A DNA stretch of 64,000 bases, taken from positions 2,501,001 to 2,565,000 of the forward strand of contig NZ_CP121634.1 of assembly GCF_029714945.1 (NCBI RefSeq), given 5' to 3'. Made by a program: the position numbers and the translations under genes. This document shows positions 62,675 to 64,000 of this stretch, piece after piece. The stretch's first letter is position 1; each line of letters starts with the position of its first letter. Under the pieces are notes generated by a model. It saw only the letters and a list, made by a program, of their open reading frames with translations. It had not been told where the DNA came from and searched no databases. Origin of the DNA: Bradyrhizobium sp. CIAT3101 (GTDB lineage Bacteria > Pseudomonadota > Alphaproteobacteria > Rhizobiales > Xanthobacteraceae).

Positions 62675-62818
62675 GGTGTCACCTCCATCGGCAATGGGCG
62701 CGAGGATATTACCTTTTCTAGTCGTCAGCCGCGGCGCTGTCTGTGCGCTAGCTCACGCTCTCGCGTGCGGCAAAATGGGGCAGGGGGTCTGCCAGAACCG
62801 ACGCGCGGTGCCGTGCCT

Positions 62819-63739
62819 TCAGAACAATCCACGGTCCCAGGGCGGGTCAGGCGCAAAGCGTGCGGCGAGAAAATCGATGAAGGCGCGCACCTTCGCCGGC
62901 GGCCGGCGATCGGGCAGGTAGACCGCATGCACCGCGGAGGACTGGATCTCCGGCTGATCGAGCGGAAGCGCGACCAGCGTGCCGGCGCGCAGATCGTCGG
63001 CAATGATGAAGGTCGGCTGACGGGCGAGGCCGAGGCCGGCCAGCGTCGCGGCGCGCAGCGCATCGCCATTGTTGGCGCGCAAGGTGCCGCTGATCTGGAT
63101 GCGGATCTCGCCGTCGACGCCGAACGGCCATTCCGCGGCGCTGCCCTGCTGCGTGAGCGTGTAGCCGAGGCAATTATGTGCGGCGAGGTCGGCGACCGTG
63201 CGCGGCGTGCCGTGTTTTGCCAGATAGGACGGGGCGGCACACACGACGAGCCGGTTCGGCGCGAGCTTTCGCGCCACCATGCTGGAGTCGCGCAGCTTGC
63301 CGATGCGGATCGCGAGGTCCCAGCCTTCCTCGGCGAGATCGACGAGGCGATCGTTGAGGCCGAGCTCGATGGTCACCTCGGGGTAGCGTTCCGAAAAGTC
63401 TGCAATGACGGGCGCAATCTGCCGTGTGCCGAACACGACGGGCACGTTGACCCGCAACAATCCGCGCGGCTCGGCGCGCTCCCGCGCGACCGCGGCATCG
63501 GCCGTCTCCATGTCGGCAAGGATCCGCTCGGAGGATTCCAGATAGAGGCGGCCGGCTTCGGTGATCGACAGCCGCCGCGTGGTGCGGTGGAACAGCTTGA
63601 TGCCGAGCCGGGCCTCCAGCGAGGCCACGTGCTTGGTGACCATGGTCTGCGACAGGCCCATGGCCCGGGCCGCGCCGGACAGGCTGCCGTTCGCCGCCAC
63701 CTTGGCGAAGACTTCCAGGCTGGTCAGCCGGTCGAGCAT
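62819..63739 (-). CDS. LysR family transcriptional regulator
   Basis: The 306-residue regulator has the winged helix DRLTSLEVFAKVAANGSLSG, then ARAMGLSQTMVTKHVASLEA and IKLFHRTTRRLSITEAG, and the C-terminal effector domain starting GLLRVNVPVVFG. It is of the CrgA/DsdC-like sub-group. It is divergent from the DoxX gene with a 96-base gap holding a palindrome, so it probably controls DoxX. Confidence 0.93.
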   Translation of the reverse strand: MLDRLTSLEVFAKVAANGSLSGAARAMGLSQTMVTKHVASLEARLGIKLFHRTTRRLSITEAGRLYLESSERILADMETADAAVARERAEPRGLLRVNVPVVFGTRQIAPVIADFSERYPEVTIELGLNDRLVDLAEEGWDLAIRIGKLRDSSMVARKLAPNRLVVCAAPSYLAKHGTPRTVADLAAHNCLGYTLTQQGSAAEWPFGVDGEIRIQISGTLRANNGDALRAATLAGLGLARQPTFIIADDLRAGTLVALPLDQPEIQSSAVHAVYLPDRRPPAKVRAFIDFLAARFAPDPPWDRGLF

Positions 63740-63743
63740 CTAT

Positions 63744-63762
63744 TTCACTCTATGGGTGTGAA
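63744..63762. promoter_or_regulatory. LysR-type operator candidate between lysR and doxX
   Basis: TTCAC (63744-63748) and GTGAA (63758-63762) face each other across nine bases, consistent with the T-N11-A rule of LysR regulators. It is next to the LysR start and upstream of the DoxX gene. The surroundings are A/T-rich. Confidence 0.45.
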
Positions 63763-63835
63763 GTATATTTCAAGAATAGCTGATTATCATCCAAGTGAGA
63801 ATAGATCATAGGTGGCCCGAACAATGGAGACCGCC

Positions 63836-64000
63836 ATGATCGATTCCCGTACCGCTCCCTACGCCGCGCTGGTGCTGCGCGTGACGCTGGGCGCGCTGTT
63901 CCTGGCCCATGCCAGCCTGAAACTGTTCGTGTTCACCCCCGCCGGCACTGCAAAGTTCTTCGGCAGCCTCGGCTTCCCGCCGGAGCTCGCCTACCTTGTG
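63836..64000 (+). CDS. DoxX family membrane protein (3' end missing)
   Basis: The visible 55 residues begin MIDSRTAPYAALVLRVTLGA, with GGAG six bases before the ATG; an ATG 12 bases upstream is a weaker choice. The opening LVLRVTLGALFLAHASLKLF is a DoxX first helix, and FFGSLGFPPELAYLV follows. The rest lies beyond the window. DoxX proteins are small four-helix inner membrane proteins with redox-related roles. The neighbouring LysR gene is its likely regulator. Confidence 0.8.
   Translation, partial: MIDSRTAPYAALVLRVTLGALFLAHASLKLFVFTPAGTAKFFGSLGFPPELAYLV

Overview
The window looks like one contiguous piece of chromosome from an alphaproteobacterium of the Bradyrhizobium/Rhodopseudomonas group (Nitrobacteraceae). 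Three things suggest this: the high GC content, the end of a division and cell wall (dcw) cluster in the order murB-ddl-ftsQ-ftsA-ftsZ-lpxC-bamD-recN-ligA, and several short palindromic repeats of the kind scattered through Bradyrhizobium genomes. Genus-level placement is my inference from remembered family patterns, not from a search. I saw no tRNA, rRNA, CRISPR array, complete insertion sequence or prophage.

Region 1 (1-12.9 kb) is core. It makes UDP-MurNAc and D-Ala-D-Ala, then the divisome proteins FtsQ, FtsA and FtsZ (ftsZ ends at a strong terminator), then LpxC (lipid A), the BamD lipoprotein, RecN and the NAD-dependent DNA ligase, all on the + strand. Region 2 (12.9-24.3 kb) is mixed. 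It holds a Bcr/CflA-type exporter, an M24 aminopeptidase P, tiny ORFs, PrmA, an orphan Flp-type pilin with a TTG start, a phytoene-dehydrogenase-like flavoenzyme, a membrane/spermidine-synthase-fold fusion, a glycerophosphodiesterase and an alpha/beta hydrolase.

Region 3 (24.5-34.8 kb) is the most interesting. A fatty acyl desaturase, an MBOAT acyltransferase and an overlapping SGNH-like periplasmic protein converge on a dedicated ACP plus fatty-acyl-AMP ligase. Together they look like an acyl activation, carriage and transfer module of unknown product. It is followed by a 1063-residue secreted TPR-CHAT (caspase-like) protein and a degenerate M28-like peptidase.

Region 4 (34.7-43.1 kb) is envelope-oriented: an L,D-transpeptidase, a glycine-rich secreted protein, an ABC-2 exporter, two paralogous lipase-like proteins (one with a LysM tail), a PRC-barrel protein, and a TetR regulator with palindromic operators facing a lipoprotein gene. 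Region 5 (43.1-48.7 kb) holds a tartrate/D-malate-type dehydrogenase with an MFS anion transporter, divergent from a LysR regulator and an aspartate-dehydrogenase-like gene, then a sorbosone-dehydrogenase-like beta-propeller.

Region 6 (49-55.4 kb, minus strand) holds membrane-lipid-type enzymes (Mpo1-like, epimerase, ICMT-like), an OmpA-like protein, a Cys-rich repeat protein, an orphan HicB and a UvrD/PcrA helicase. An intergenic-type palindromic repeat appears to have been inserted in frame within uvrD. Region 7 (55.7-64 kb) holds a DUF1328 protein, a thioesterase, a GlcD/Dld-type flavoprotein, an orphan substrate-binding protein, a SulP transporter, a caspase-family protein, and a LysR gene divergent from a truncated DoxX gene.
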